Origin: Apostichopus japonicus
Taxonomy: Eukaryota; Echinodermata; Holothuroidea; Aspidochirotida; Stichopodidae
Assembly: GCF_037975245.1 (NCBI RefSeq)
Contig: NC_092577.1
Coordinates: 17,498,013 to 17,562,012 of the forward strand
DNA length: 64,000 nucleotides
Direction: 5' to 3'
The stretch's first letter is position 1, and each line of letters begins with the position of its first letter. Both the position numbers and the translations under genes were made by a program. Positions 20,018-30,552 of this stretch are shown piece by piece. The notes below the pieces were generated by a model. That model had not been told where the DNA came from. It saw only the letters and a program-made list of their open reading frames with translations, and did no database searches.

Positions 20018-22919
20018 TATTTCCTGTGAGTATTATAACATCGATAAGTATAATAATTTACCCCCTAGTAATGGTCTTACCATTTTCAATATGAACAGTA
20101 GGAGTCTTAACAAAAATTTTGATAATATTACCACTTTCATCTCATTACTTAATAACGAATTCTCGATCATGGGCTTTACGGAAACTTGGTTGAATGACAA
20201 TAATAATACATCCATCATCAATATTAATAATTATCGACTTGTAGAAAAACACCGCCATAAAAGAAGGGGAGGTGGGGTTTGTTTATACATTAAAAAGAAC
20301 TATAATTACAAATGCAGAGACGATCTCTCTGTATTTAATGACTCAATTGAGTCTCTTTTCATAGAGATCACACCCCAAAATGGCAGTAAGCATTACGTTA
20401 TTGGTATTATTTATAGACCACCGACGGGTTCTTATGACGACTTTTATTTTCATGTGCAAAACATTTATGGCAAATTAACAGAATCACGTAGTAATTCTTA
20501 TATCATGGGTGATTTCAACATTAACTTACTTGACGACCACTTATCTACAGATTTCCTCAACTTAGCTTTCTCGAATAATTTTTATCCAGCAATAACAAAT
20601 CCTACCCGTGTTGCAAGTACATCGTCTACTTTAATTGATAACATATTTACTAATGATAATTCTGCAATTAACTCAGGCATATTTGTAACCGATATTACCG
20701 ACCACTTTCCCATCTTCCTTGACAATAATTCAAGACTTAGAATCTATAATAGAGATAGTAAACGTATTCGTAATTACAATATAAATAATATCAGTAATTT
20801 TATTTCCCAATTAGAATGTAAGCAATGGGATGATGTTCTTAATGAAAAGGATGCTAATGTATCCTATAATGTATTTTTTCATCATTTTAGTGATATGTAC
20901 AATGACTGTTTTCCAGTGCAGGTTATTAATGTAAGGAAGAAACGTAAAAAGAGACATCCTTGGATTACTAGTGGTATATTAAAATCAATAAAAAAGAAAA
21001 ATCAATTGTATAGACGCCAATTAAAGGATCCAACATCGAATAACAAGAAGGTATACCTTATTTATCGAAATAAATTAACAAATATTATCAGAACATCAAA
21101 GAAACTATACTTTCACAGTAAATTTATCGAGAGCAATAATAACATTAATGGTACCTGGAAAACAGTCAATGAACTCTTACATAAAAATGCCAGTCAATCG
21201 TCATATCCTACGGCCTTTCACCATAACCAAAACGTTGTCACAGACAACCAGGAAATTGCTAATGGTTTTAACAATTACTTTGTAAATGTAGGCCCTTCAC
21301 TGGCCAGCAAGATTAAACCCCTTGAAAAAGCTGAGATTTTTTTGCATAAAAGCAGAAATCCCAACCCAAACTCTGTGTTCATATTCCCCGTGACAGAAGA
21401 AGAATTACTGAAAACGATCAACACTGCAATTAAACCCAAAAAGGCTGCAGGATATGACGATTTCAGTCCTGATATTATCAAACAGGCCGCTAAGTATATT
21501 GTCACACCACTTGCCCATATTTGTAACCTATCATTTAATACAGGTGTCTTTCCAGACAAGTTAAAAATTGCTAAAGTCTTACCAATTTACAAAAATGGCC
21601 AGAACAATGCATATGAAAATTACCGGCCAATATCGTTACTCTCTTGTTTTGCGAAACTTATAGAAAGACTATTGTTTAATCGTATTTGTAGATTCTTGGA
21701 CAAACACAACATTCTTAATAAACAACAGTACGGATTTCGATACAATCACTCCACTGAGCTCGCCCTGGCAGATGCAATTGATAATCTCTACAGTAAACTT
21801 GATCAACGTAAGACTTGCATTGGTGTATTCCTAGACTTAAGTAAAGCGTTTGATACCATTAATCATTCTATTTTACTGAATAAGATGCACTTTAATGGTA
21901 TAAGAGGTACTACTCTGAATTGGTTCGACAGCTACCTATCTCACCGTCACCAATTTACTGCGTATAAGTCACATAACTCTGATCTTGCCCAAGTCCCTTG
22001 TGGTGTACCACAGGGATCTATCCTGGGACCTCTGTTATTCATTATTTATGTAAACGACATATGTCAAGTGTCCAATATTGCAAAAGTTACTTTGTTTGCT
22101 GATGACACCACTATTTTTTTGGACTCTGACAACATTAGCATCCTACCTATTACTGTATCTAATGAACTAGAAAAGTTTAGTAACTGGTTTCGGTCAAACA
22201 AGCTTTCTATCAATGTCAACAAGACACACTACATTGTTTTTAATTCATCCAACAACCCTCCTCAAGTTCACAACATTAATATGAATGGTACACCAATTAA
22301 CAATGTTGACTACATAAAATTTTTAGGTGTATATATTGATTCAAAACTAAGTTGGCAACAACATATTTCAGCAATCTGTTCTAAGGTCGCAAGGAACATT
22401 GGTATACTCGCTATAATAAAACATTTCCTACCGACACACATTCTAAGAATGATTTATAATACGCTCATTCTACCTCATCTGTCCTACTGTTCTATTATTT
22501 GGTCTGGTGCTAACATAACTTGTCTTGACCGTCTCAATAAACTACAAAAAGGCGCAATACGTAACATAACACATGCTGCATTTCGTCAGCATACTAGTCC
22601 ATTGTTTAAAGGTCAAAACCTGCTGAAATTAAATGATATTATAAGGCTACAACTTGCTGTATTTACGTATAAAGCATGGCATGGGCTACTTCCGGGTTCC
22701 TTTCATAATTTCTATACAATTAATGTAGAATTATACAATTATAATACCCGAAATAGACAAAATGCTCATTGCAACTTCTATCATACGAAATTAGGTACAC
22801 GCAGCTTTCGCAACCGTGCAACTAAGTTATGGAACTCATTAAGCAATACCGTTAAATCTAAGGCTACAAAGAATTCATTTAAGAAATGTTTAAAAAAAGA
22901 ATTGATATCATCATATTAA
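19980..22919 (+). CDS. LINE ORF2, endonuclease and reverse transcriptase (copy 2)
   Basis: 979 residues, complete. Residues about 30-250 are an APE-type endonuclease, which nicks the target: FTETW with Glu68, GDFN with Asp178 and Asn180, and TDHFP with Asp241 and His242. Residues about 470-800 are the reverse transcriptase: NYRPISLL, QYGFR, DLSKAFDTI, VPQGSILGPL (about 676-685), FADD (706-709) and FLGVYID. The thumb and C-terminal region end in a Lys-rich tail. No RNase H domain follows. Leu714 here is Phe in copies 1 and 3. Expected to copy the element RNA at the nicked target (target-primed reverse transcription). The start is the first ATG of the frame, inside the ORF1 3' end. Confidence 0.96.
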   Translation: MDPTKNKIETRDNISCEYYNIDKYNNLPPSNGLTIFNMNSRSLNKNFDNITTFISLLNNEFSIMGFTETWLNDNNNTSIININNYRLVEKHRHKRRGGGVCLYIKKNYNYKCRDDLSVFNDSIESLFIEITPQNGSKHYVIGIIYRPPTGSYDDFYFHVQNIYGKLTESRSNSYIMGDFNINLLDDHLSTDFLNLAFSNNFYPAITNPTRVASTSSTLIDNIFTNDNSAINSGIFVTDITDHFPIFLDNNSRLRIYNRDSKRIRNYNINNISNFISQLECKQWDDVLNEKDANVSYNVFFHHFSDMYNDCFPVQVINVRKKRKKRHPWITSGILKSIKKKNQLYRRQLKDPTSNNKKVYLIYRNKLTNIIRTSKKLYFHSKFIESNNNINGTWKTVNELLHKNASQSSYPTAFHHNQNVVTDNQEIANGFNNYFVNVGPSLASKIKPLEKAEIFLHKSRNPNPNSVFIFPVTEEELLKTINTAIKPKKAAGYDDFSPDIIKQAAKYIVTPLAHICNLSFNTGVFPDKLKIAKVLPIYKNGQNNAYENYRPISLLSCFAKLIERLLFNRICRFLDKHNILNKQQYGFRYNHSTELALADAIDNLYSKLDQRKTCIGVFLDLSKAFDTINHSILLNKMHFNGIRGTTLNWFDSYLSHRHQFTAYKSHNSDLAQVPCGVPQGSILGPLLFIIYVNDICQVSNIAKVTLFADDTTIFLDSDNISILPITVSNELEKFSNWFRSNKLSINVNKTHYIVFNSSNNPPQVHNINMNGTPINNVDYIKFLGVYIDSKLSWQQHISAICSKVARNIGILAIIKHFLPTHILRMIYNTLILPHLSYCSIIWSGANITCLDRLNKLQKGAIRNITHAAFRQHTSPLFKGQNLLKLNDIIRLQLAVFTYKAWHGLLPGSFHNFYTINVELYNYNTRNRQNAHCNFYHTKLGTRSFRNRATKLWNSLSNTVKSKATKNSFKKCLKKELISSY

Positions 22920-23009
22920 ATTATGTAAATGAGTTATTTACTTCAGCAGTTTCTGTTCATTATGTAACAAACATTCAATTTGTATTTATTCATTTTTTTT
23001 TTTTCTTTA

Positions 23010-23057
23010 GGGAGTCTTCCACTTTGTTAAGCTTTTAAGCTTTATGGAAGACTTCCC
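23010..23057 (+). other. 3' UTR hairpin of LINE copy 2
   Basis: Same imperfect 12-base-pair stem and AAGCTTTTAAGCTT loop as copy 1; likely recognised by the reverse transcriptase. The (AAAT)n tail follows. Confidence 0.75.
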
Positions 23058-23167
23058 TCCGCTTTGTACTTCTGTGGAAAAACAAATAAATAAATAAATA
23101 AATATATATATTAAATCCACTAATCATAACCTACCAGACAACTAGCCTACATTTCGCCTCTTGGAAT

Positions 23168-23287
23168 GTCTACGGCCACATCACGATGACTATACCGGTT
23201 CTCGTCCGATCACCGAAGTCAAGCAACGTAGAGCGCAGTCAGTACTTGGATGGGTGACCGCCTGGGAATACTGGGTGCCGTAGGCTT
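23168..23287 (+). rRNA. 5S rRNA gene, helix II variant, downstream of LINE copy 2
   Basis: C12 A19 A50 A70 T114. Followed by the 280-base spacer with the LINE-linked private variants. Confidence 0.95.
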
Positions 23288-23567
23288 TTATTTTCATAAT
23301 TGATAACACTATGTTGCCACGACGATGAGAAATTGAAATGGCCTTCATTGTCTTTCCACAAGGAAAGTGTCTTGCCACAAGGAAAGCGATTTGAAAATCG
23401 AATATATTAATAAATACCTCGTTTGTTTTTATATATTAGAATTTTCTAGATATATGTCAAATATAGATTAACATAATATATATTAAATCCATTCATGTAT
23501 AATTTATATATTAAATCCACTGATCATAACCTACCAGACAAGTAGCCTACATTTCACCTCTTGGAAT

Positions 23568-23689
23568 GTCTACGGCCATATCACGTTGACTATACCGGTT
23601 CTCGTCCGATCACCGAAGTCAAGCAACGTAGAGCGCAGTCAGTACTTGGATGGGTGACCGCCTGGGGGAATACTGGGTGCCGCAGGCTT
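23568..23689 (+). rRNA. 5S rRNA gene, GG insertion
   Basis: 122 bases; T12 T19 A50 A70 C114 plus GG. A 75-base spacer follows. Confidence 0.93.
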
Positions 23690-23764
23690 TTATTTTCATA
23701 ATTGATAACACTATGTTGCCACGACGATGAGAAATTGAAATGGCCTACATTGACCTCTTGTTAT

Positions 23765-23884
23765 GTCTACGGCCACATCACGTTGACTATACCGGTTCTC
23801 GTCCGATCACCGAAGTCAAGCAACGTAGAGCGCAGTCAGTACTTGGATGGGTGACCGCCTGGGAATACTGGGTGCCGTAGGCTT
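23765..23884 (+). rRNA. 5S rRNA gene, structure-intact
   Basis: C12 T19 A50 A70 T114. A 67-base spacer follows. Confidence 0.96.
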
Positions 23885-23951
23885 TTATTTTCATAATTGA
23901 TAACACGACGATGATGAGAAATTGAAATGGCCTACATTGACCTCTTGTTAT

Positions 23952-24071
23952 GTCTACGGCCACATCACGTTGACTATACCGGTTCTCGTCCGATCACCGA
24001 AGTCAAGCAACGTAGAGCGCAGTCAGTACTTGGATGGGTGACCGCCTGGGAATACTGGGTGCCGTAGGCTT
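23952..24071 (+). rRNA. 5S rRNA gene, structure-intact
   Basis: C12 T19 A50 A70 T114. A 76-base spacer follows. Confidence 0.96.
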
Positions 24072-24147
24072 TTATTTTTTATAATTGATAACACTATGTT
24101 GCCACGACGATGAGAAATTGAAATGGCCTACATTGACCGGTTTTTAT

Positions 24148-24267
24148 GTCTACGGCCACATCACGTTGACTATACCGGTTCTCGTCCGATCACCGAAGTC
24201 AAGCAACGTAGAGCGCAGTCAGTACTTGGATGGGTGACCGCCTGGGAATACTGGGTGCCGTAGGCTT
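24148..24267 (+). rRNA. 5S rRNA gene, structure-intact
   Basis: C12 T19 A50 A70 T114. A 67-base spacer follows. Confidence 0.96.
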
Positions 24268-24334
24268 TTATTTTCATAATTGATAACACGACGATGATGA
24301 GAAATTGAAATGGCCTACATTGACCGGTTTTTAT

Positions 24335-24456
24335 GTCTACGGCCACATCACGTTGACTATACCGGTTCTCGTCCGATCACCGAAGTCAAGCAACGTAGAG
24401 CGCAGTCAGTACTTGGATGGGTGACCGCCTGGGGGAATACTGGGTGCCGCAGGCTT
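24335..24456 (+). rRNA. 5S rRNA gene, GG insertion
   Basis: 122 bases; C12 T19 A50 A70 C114 plus GG. A 282-base spacer follows. Confidence 0.93.
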
Positions 24457-24738
24457 TTATTTTCATAATTGATAACACTATGTTGCCACGACGATGAGAA
24501 ATTGAAATGGCCTTCATTGTCTTTCCACAAGGAAAGTGTCTTGCCACGAGGAAAGCGATTTGAAAATCGAATATATTAATAAATAACTCGTTTGTTTTTA
24601 TATATTAGAATTGTCTACATATATATGTAAAATACAGATTAACATAATATATATTAAATCCATTCATGTATAATATATATATTAAATCCACTAATCATAA
24701 CCTACCAGACAACTAGCCTACATTTCGCCTCTTGGAAT

Positions 24739-24860
24739 GTCTACGGCCATATCACGTTGACTATACCGGTTCTCGTCCGATCACCGAAGTCAAGCAACGT
24801 AGAGCGCAGTCAGTACTTGGATGGGTGACCGCCTGGGGGAATACTGGGTGCCGCAGGCTT
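24739..24860 (+). rRNA. 5S rRNA gene, GG insertion, mosaic unit
   Basis: 122 bases; T12 T19 A50 A70 C114 plus GG. The upstream spacer (CAACTAG, TTTCGCC) is the kind normally seen before A19 copies, so a recombination joint lies near the gene start. A 75-base spacer follows. Confidence 0.93.
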
Positions 24861-24935
24861 TTATTTTCATAATTGATAACACTATGTTGCCACGACGATG
24901 AGAAATTGAAATGGCCTACATTGACCTCTTGTTAT

Positions 24936-25057
24936 GTCTACGGCCACATCACGTTGACTATACCGGTTCTCGTCCGATCACCGAAGTCAAGCAACGTAGA
25001 GCGCAGTCAGTACTTGGATGGGTGACCGCCTGGGGGAATACTGGGTGCCGCAGGCTT
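24936..25057 (+). rRNA. 5S rRNA gene, GG insertion
   Basis: 122 bases; C12 T19 A50 A70 C114 plus GG. A 75-base spacer follows. Confidence 0.93.
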
Positions 25058-25132
25058 TTATTTTCATAATTGATAACACTATGTTGCCACGACGATGAGA
25101 AATTGAAATGGCCTACATTGACCTCTTGTTAT

Positions 25133-25252
25133 GTCTACGGCCACATCACGTTGACTATACCGGTTCTCGTCCGATCACCGAAGTCAAGCAACGTAGAGCG
25201 CAGTCAGTACTTGGATGGGTGACCGCCTGGGAATACTGGGTGCCGTAGGCTT
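25133..25252 (+). rRNA. 5S rRNA gene, structure-intact
   Basis: C12 T19 A50 A70 T114. A 67-base spacer follows. Confidence 0.96.
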
Positions 25253-25319
25253 TTATTTTCATAATTGATAACACGACGATGATGAGAAATTGAAATGGCC
25301 TACATTGACCTCTTGTTAT

Positions 25320-25439
25320 GTCTACGGCCACATCACGTTGACTATACCGGTTCTCGTCCGATCACCGAAGTCAAGCAACGTAGAGCGCAGTCAGTACTTG
25401 GATGGGTGACCGCCTGGGAATACTGGGTGCCGTAGGCTT
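25320..25439 (+). rRNA. 5S rRNA gene, structure-intact
   Basis: C12 T19 A50 A70 T114. A 76-base spacer follows. Confidence 0.96.
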
Positions 25440-25515
25440 TTATTTTTTATAATTGATAACACTATGTTGCCACGACGATGAGAAATTGAAATGGCCTACA
25501 TTGACCGGTTTTTAT

Positions 25516-25635
25516 GTCTACGGCCACATCACGTTGACTATACCGGTTCTCGTCCGATCACCGAAGTCAAGCAACGTAGAGCGCAGTCAGTACTTGGATG
25601 GGTGACCGCCTGGGAATACTGGGTGCCGTAGGCTT
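25516..25635 (+). rRNA. 5S rRNA gene, structure-intact
   Basis: C12 T19 A50 A70 T114. A 67-base spacer follows. Confidence 0.96.
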
Positions 25636-25702
25636 TTATTTTCATAATTGATAACACGACGATGATGAGAAATTGAAATGGCCTACATTGACCGGTTTTT
25701 AT

Positions 25703-25824
25703 GTCTACGGCCACATCACGTTGACTATACCGGTTCTCGTCCGATCACCGAAGTCAAGCAACGTAGAGCGCAGTCAGTACTTGGATGGGTGACCGCCTGG
25801 GGGAATACTGGGTGCCGCAGGCTT
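25703..25824 (+). rRNA. 5S rRNA gene, GG insertion
   Basis: 122 bases; C12 T19 A50 A70 C114 plus GG. A 282-base spacer follows. Confidence 0.93.
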
Positions 25825-26106
25825 TTATTTTCATAATTGATAACACTATGTTGCCACGACGATGAGAAATTGAAATGGCCTTCATTGTCTTTCCACAAGG
25901 AAAGTGTCTTGCCACGAGGAAAGCGATTTGAAAATCGAATATATTAATAAATAACTCGTTTGTTTTTATATATTAGAATTGTCTACATATATATGTAAAA
26001 TACAGATTAACATAATATATATTAAATCCATTCATGTATAATATATATATTAAATCCACTAATCATAACCTACCAGACAACTAGCCTACATTTCGCCTCT
26101 TGGAAT

Positions 26107-26226
26107 GTCTACGGCCACATCACGATGACTATACCGGTTCTCGTCCGATCACCGAAGTCAAGCAACGTAGAGCGCAGTCAGTACTTGGATGGGTGACCGC
26201 CTGGGAATACTGGGTGCCGTAGGCTT
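26107..26226 (+). rRNA. 5S rRNA gene, helix II variant
   Basis: C12 A19 A50 A70 T114. A 67-base spacer follows. Confidence 0.95.
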
Positions 26227-26293
26227 TTATTTTCATAATTGATAACACGACGATGATGAGAAATTGAAATGGTCTACATTGACCTCTTGTTAT

Positions 26294-26413
26294 GTCTACG
26301 GCCACATCACGTTGACTATACCGGTTCTCGTCCGATCACCGATGTCAAGCAACGTAGAGCGCAGTCAGTACTTGGATGGGTGACCGCCTGGGAATACTGG
26401 GTGCCGTAGGCTT
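26294..26413 (+). rRNA. 5S rRNA gene, box A edge variant
   Basis: C12 T19 T50 A70 T114. A 67-base spacer follows. Confidence 0.94.
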
Positions 26414-26480
26414 TTATTTTCATAATTGATAACACGACGATGATGAGAAATTGAAATGGCCTACATTGACCTCTTGTTAT

Positions 26481-26602
26481 GTCTACGGCCACATCACGTT
26501 GACTATACCGGTTCTCGTCCGATCACCGAAGTCAAGCAACGTAGAGCGCAGTCAGTACTTGGATGGGTGACCGCCTGGGGGAATACTGGGTGCCGCAGGC
26601 TT
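26481..26602 (+). rRNA. 5S rRNA gene, GG insertion
   Basis: 122 bases; C12 T19 A50 A70 C114 plus GG. A 282-base spacer follows. Confidence 0.93.
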
Positions 26603-26884
26603 TTATTTTCATAATTGATAACACTATGTTGCCACGACGATGAGAAATTGAAATGGCCTTCATTGTCTTTCCACAAGGAAAGTGTCTTGCCACGAGGAAA
26701 GCGATTTGAAAATCGAATATATTAATAAATAACTCGTTTGTTTTTATATATTCGAATTTTCTACATATAGATGTAAAATATAGATTAACATAATATATAT
26801 TAAATCCATTCATGTATAATATATATATTAAATCCACTAATCATAACCTACCAGACAACTAGCCTACATTTCGCCTCTTGGAAT

Positions 26885-27004
26885 GTCTACGGCCACATCA
26901 CGATGACTATACCGGTTCTCGTCCGATCACCGAAGTCAAGCAACGTAGAGCGCAGTCAGTACTTGGATGGGTGACCGCCTGGGAATACTGGGTGCCGTAG
27001 GCTT
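26885..27004 (+). rRNA. 5S rRNA gene, helix II variant
   Basis: C12 A19 A50 A70 T114. A 282-base spacer follows. Confidence 0.95.
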
Positions 27005-27286
27005 TTATTTTCATAATTGATAACACTATGTTGCCACGACGATGAGAAATTGAAATGGCCTTCATTGTCTTTCCACAAGGAAAGTGTCTTGCCACGAGGA
27101 AAGCGATTTGAAAATCGAATATATTAATAAATACCTCGTTTGTTTTTATATATTAGAATTTTCTAGATATATATGTAAAATATAGATTAACATAATATAT
27201 ATTAAATCCATTCATGTATAATATATATATTAAATCCACTGATCATAACCTACCAGACAAGTAGCCTACATTTCACCTCTTGGAAT

Positions 27287-27406
27287 GTCTACGGCCATAT
27301 CACGTTGACTATACCGGTTCTCGTCCGATCACCGAAGTCAAGCAACGTAGAGCGCAGTCAGTACTTGGATGGGTGACCGCCTGGGAATACTGGGTGCCGC
27401 AGGCTT
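27287..27406 (+). rRNA. 5S rRNA gene, helix I variant
   Basis: T12 T19 A50 A70 C114. A 282-base spacer follows. Confidence 0.95.
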
Positions 27407-27688
27407 TTATTTTCATAATTGATAACACTATGTTGCCACGACGATGAGAAATTGAAATGGCCTTCATTGTCTTTCCACAAGGAAAGTGTCTTGCCACGAG
27501 GAAAGCGATTTGAAAATCGAATATATTAATAAATACCTCGTTTGTTTTTATATATTAGAATTTTCTAGATATATATGTAAAATATAGATTAACATAATAT
27601 ATATTAAATCCATTCATGTATAATATATATATTAAATCCACTGATTATAACCTACCAGACAAGTAGCCTACATTTCACCTCTTGGAAT

Positions 27689-27810
27689 GTCTACGGCCAT
27701 ATCACGTTGACTATACCGGTTCTCGTCCGATCACCGAAGTCAAGCAACGTAGAGCGCAGTCAGTACTTGGATGGGTGACCGCCTGGGGGAATACTGGGTG
27801 CCGCAGGCTT
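27689..27810 (+). rRNA. 5S rRNA gene, GG insertion
   Basis: 122 bases; T12 T19 A50 A70 C114 plus GG. A 75-base spacer follows. Confidence 0.93.
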
Positions 27811-27885
27811 TTATTTTCATAATTGATAACACTATGTTGCCACGACGATGAGAAATTGAAATGGCCTACATTGACCTCTTGTTAT

Positions 27886-28005
27886 GTCTACGGCCACATC
27901 ACGTTGACTATACCGGTTCTCGTCCGATCACCGAAGTCAAGCAACGTAGAGCGCAGTCAGTACTTGGATGGGTGACCGCCTGGGAATACTGGGTGCCGTA
28001 GGCTT
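27886..28005 (+). rRNA. 5S rRNA gene, structure-intact
   Basis: C12 T19 A50 A70 T114; terminator CTTTTAC. A 67-base spacer follows. Confidence 0.96.
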
Positions 28006-28072
28006 TTACTTTCATAATTGATAACACGACGATGATGAGAAATTGAAATGGCCTACATTGACCTCTTGTTAT

Positions 28073-28192
28073 GTCTACGGCCACATCACGTTGACTATAC
28101 CGGTTCTCGTCCGATCACCGAAGTCAAGCAACGTAGAGCGCAGTCAGTACTTGGATGGGTGACCGCCTGGGAATACTGGGTGCCGTAGGCTT
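28073..28192 (+). rRNA. 5S rRNA gene, structure-intact
   Basis: C12 T19 A50 A70 T114. A 76-base spacer follows. Confidence 0.96.
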
Positions 28193-28268
28193 TTATTTTT
28201 TATAATTGATAACACTATGTTGCCACGACGATGAGAAATTGAAATGGCCTACATTGACCGGTTTTTAT

Positions 28269-28388
28269 GTCTACGGCCACATCACGTTGACTATACCGGT
28301 TCTCGTCCGATCACCGAAGTCAAGCAACGTAGAGCGCAGTCAGTACTTGGATGGGTGACCGCCTGGGAATACTGGGTGCCGTAGGCTT
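28269..28388 (+). rRNA. 5S rRNA gene, structure-intact
   Basis: C12 T19 A50 A70 T114. A 67-base spacer follows. Confidence 0.96.
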
Positions 28389-28455
28389 TTATTTTCATAA
28401 TTGATAACACGACGATGATGAGAAATTGAAATGGCCTACATTGACCGGTTTTTAT

Positions 28456-28577
28456 GTCTACGGCCACATCACGTTGACTATACCGGTTCTCGTCCGATCA
28501 CCGAAGTCAAGCAACGTAGAGCGCAGTCAGTACTTGGATGGGTGACCGCCTGGGGGAATACTGGGTGCCGCAGGCTT
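28456..28577 (+). rRNA. 5S rRNA gene, GG insertion
   Basis: 122 bases; C12 T19 A50 A70 C114 plus GG. A 282-base spacer follows. Confidence 0.93.
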
Positions 28578-28859
28578 TTATTTTCATAATTGATAACACT
28601 ATGTTGCCACGACGATGAGAAATTGAAATGGCCTTCATTGTCTTTCCACAAGGAAAGTGTCTTGCCACGAGGAAAGCGATTTGAAAATCGAATATATTAA
28701 TAAATAACTCGTTTGTTTTTATATATTAGAATTGTCTACATATATATGTAAAATACAGATTAACATAATATATATTAAATCCATTCATGTATAATATATA
28801 TATTAAATCCACTAATCATAACCTACCAGACAACTAGCCTACATTTCGCCTCTTGGAAT

Positions 28860-28979
28860 GTCTACGGCCACATCACGATGACTATACCGGTTCTCGTCCG
28901 ATCACCGAAGTCAAGCAACGTAGAGCGCAGTCAGTACTTGGATGGGTGACCGCCTGGGAATACTGGGTGCCGTAGGCTT
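28860..28979 (+). rRNA. 5S rRNA gene, helix II variant
   Basis: C12 A19 A50 A70 T114. A 67-base spacer follows. Confidence 0.95.
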
Positions 28980-29046
28980 TTATTTTCATAATTGATAACA
29001 CGACGATGATGAGAAATTGAAATGGTCTACATTGACCTCTTGTTAT

Positions 29047-29166
29047 GTCTACGGCCACATCACGTTGACTATACCGGTTCTCGTCCGATCACCGATGTCA
29101 AGCAACGTAGAGCGCAGTCAGTACTTGGATGGGTGACCGCCTGGGAATACTGGGTGCCGTAGGCTT
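29047..29166 (+). rRNA. 5S rRNA gene, box A edge variant
   Basis: C12 T19 T50 A70 T114. A 67-base spacer follows. Confidence 0.94.
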
Positions 29167-29233
29167 TTATTTTCATAATTGATAACACGACGATGATGAG
29201 AAATTGAAATGGCCTACATTGACCTCTTGTTAT

Positions 29234-29355
29234 GTCTACGGCCACATCACGTTGACTATACCGGTTCTCGTCCGATCACCGAAGTCAAGCAACGTAGAGC
29301 GCAGTCAGTACTTGGATGGGTGACCGCCTGGGGGAATACTGGGTGCCGCAGGCTT
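29234..29355 (+). rRNA. 5S rRNA gene, GG insertion
   Basis: 122 bases; C12 T19 A50 A70 C114 plus GG. A 282-base spacer follows. Confidence 0.93.
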
Positions 29356-29637
29356 TTATTTTCATAATTGATAACACTATGTTGCCACGACGATGAGAAA
29401 TTGAAATGGCCTTCATTGTCTTTCCACAAGGAAAGTGTCTTGCCACGAGGAAAGCGATTTGAAAATCGAATATATTAATAAATAACTCGTTTGTTTTTAT
29501 ATATTCGAATTTTCTACATATAGATGTAAAATATAGATTAACATAATATATATTAAATCCATTCATGTATAATATATATATTAAATCCACTAATCATAAC
29601 CTACCAGACAACTAGCCTACATTTCGCCTCTTGGAAT

Positions 29638-29757
29638 GTCTACGGCCACATCACGATGACTATACCGGTTCTCGTCCGATCACCGAAGTCAAGCAACGTA
29701 GAGCGCAGTCAGTACTTGGATGGGTGACCGCCTGGGAATACTGGGTGCCGTAGGCTT
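29638..29757 (+). rRNA. 5S rRNA gene, helix II variant
   Basis: C12 A19 A50 A70 T114. A 282-base spacer follows. Confidence 0.95.
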
Positions 29758-30039
29758 TTATTTTCATAATTGATAACACTATGTTGCCACGACGATGAGA
29801 AATTGAAATGGCCTTCATTGTCTTTCCACAAGGAAAGTGTCTTGCCACGAGGAAAGCGATTTGAAAATCGAATATATTAATAAATACCTCGTTTGTTTTT
29901 ATATATTAGAATTTTCTAGATATATATGTAAAATATAGATTAACATAATATATATTAAATCCATTCATGTATAATATATATATTAAATCCACTGATTATA
30001 ACCTACCAGACAAGTAGCCTACATTTCACCTCTTGGAAT

Positions 30040-30161
30040 GTCTACGGCCATATCACGTTGACTATACCGGTTCTCGTCCGATCACCGAAGTCAAGCAACG
30101 TAGAGCGCAGTCAGTACTTGGATGGGTGACCGCCTGGGGGAATACTGGGTGCCGCAGGCTT
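30040..30161 (+). rRNA. 5S rRNA gene, GG insertion
   Basis: 122 bases; T12 T19 A50 A70 C114 plus GG. A 75-base spacer follows. Confidence 0.93.
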
Positions 30162-30236
30162 TTATTTTCATAATTGATAACACTATGTTGCCACGACGAT
30201 GAGAAATTGAAATGGCCTACATTGACCTCTTGTTAT

Positions 30237-30356
30237 GTCTACGGCCACATCACGTTGACTATACCGGTTCTCGTCCGATCACCGAAGTCAAGCAACGTAG
30301 AGCGCAGTCAGTACTTGGATGGGTGACCGCCTGGGAATACTGGGTGCCGTAGGCTT
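30237..30356 (+). rRNA. 5S rRNA gene, structure-intact
   Basis: C12 T19 A50 A70 T114. Last complete 5S gene before the DNA transposon. A 67-base spacer follows. Confidence 0.96.
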
Positions 30357-30423
30357 TTACTTTCATAATTGATAACACGACGATGATGAGAAATTGAAAT
30401 GGCCTACATTGACCTCTTGTTAT

Positions 30424-30525
30424 GTCTACGGCCACATCACGTTGACTATACCGGTTCTCGTCCGATCACCGAAGTCAAGCAACGTAGAGCGCAGTCAGTA
30501 CTTGGATGGGTGACCGCCTGGGAAT
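30424..30525 (+). pseudogene. 5S rRNA gene split by DNA transposon, 5' part
   Basis: Bases 1-102 of a C12 T19 A50 A70 copy, perfect up to TGGGAAT (96-102), then unrelated sequence. The gene resumes at 41126. The insertion removes the 3' strand of helix I, so no normal 5S RNA can be made. Confidence 0.95.
30519..30525. repeat. target site duplication of DNA transposon, left
   Basis: TGGGAAT, 5S bases 96-102. The same seven bases stand at 41126-41132 immediately before 5S base 103. Confidence 0.93.
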
Positions 30526-30552
30526 GGCTCACGACCCCCGCAAGTACTAATC
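30526..30552 (+). repeat. terminal inverted repeat, left
   Basis: GGCTCACGACC... to ...CAAGTACTAATC. Aligned to the reverse complement of 41100-41125 it matches about 17 of 26 positions, with 11 of 12 in the inner CAAGTACT-ATC block. Confidence 0.6.

Larger units (their letters stand above)
18507..23100 (+). mobile_element. non-LTR retrotransposon (LINE), copy 2, intact
   Basis: 4594 bases, the same length and order of parts as copy 1, both ORFs open. Bounded by AATATAT at 18500-18506 and 23101-23107. It lies 15,812 bases after copy 1. A structurally complete, potentially active element. Confidence 0.96.
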
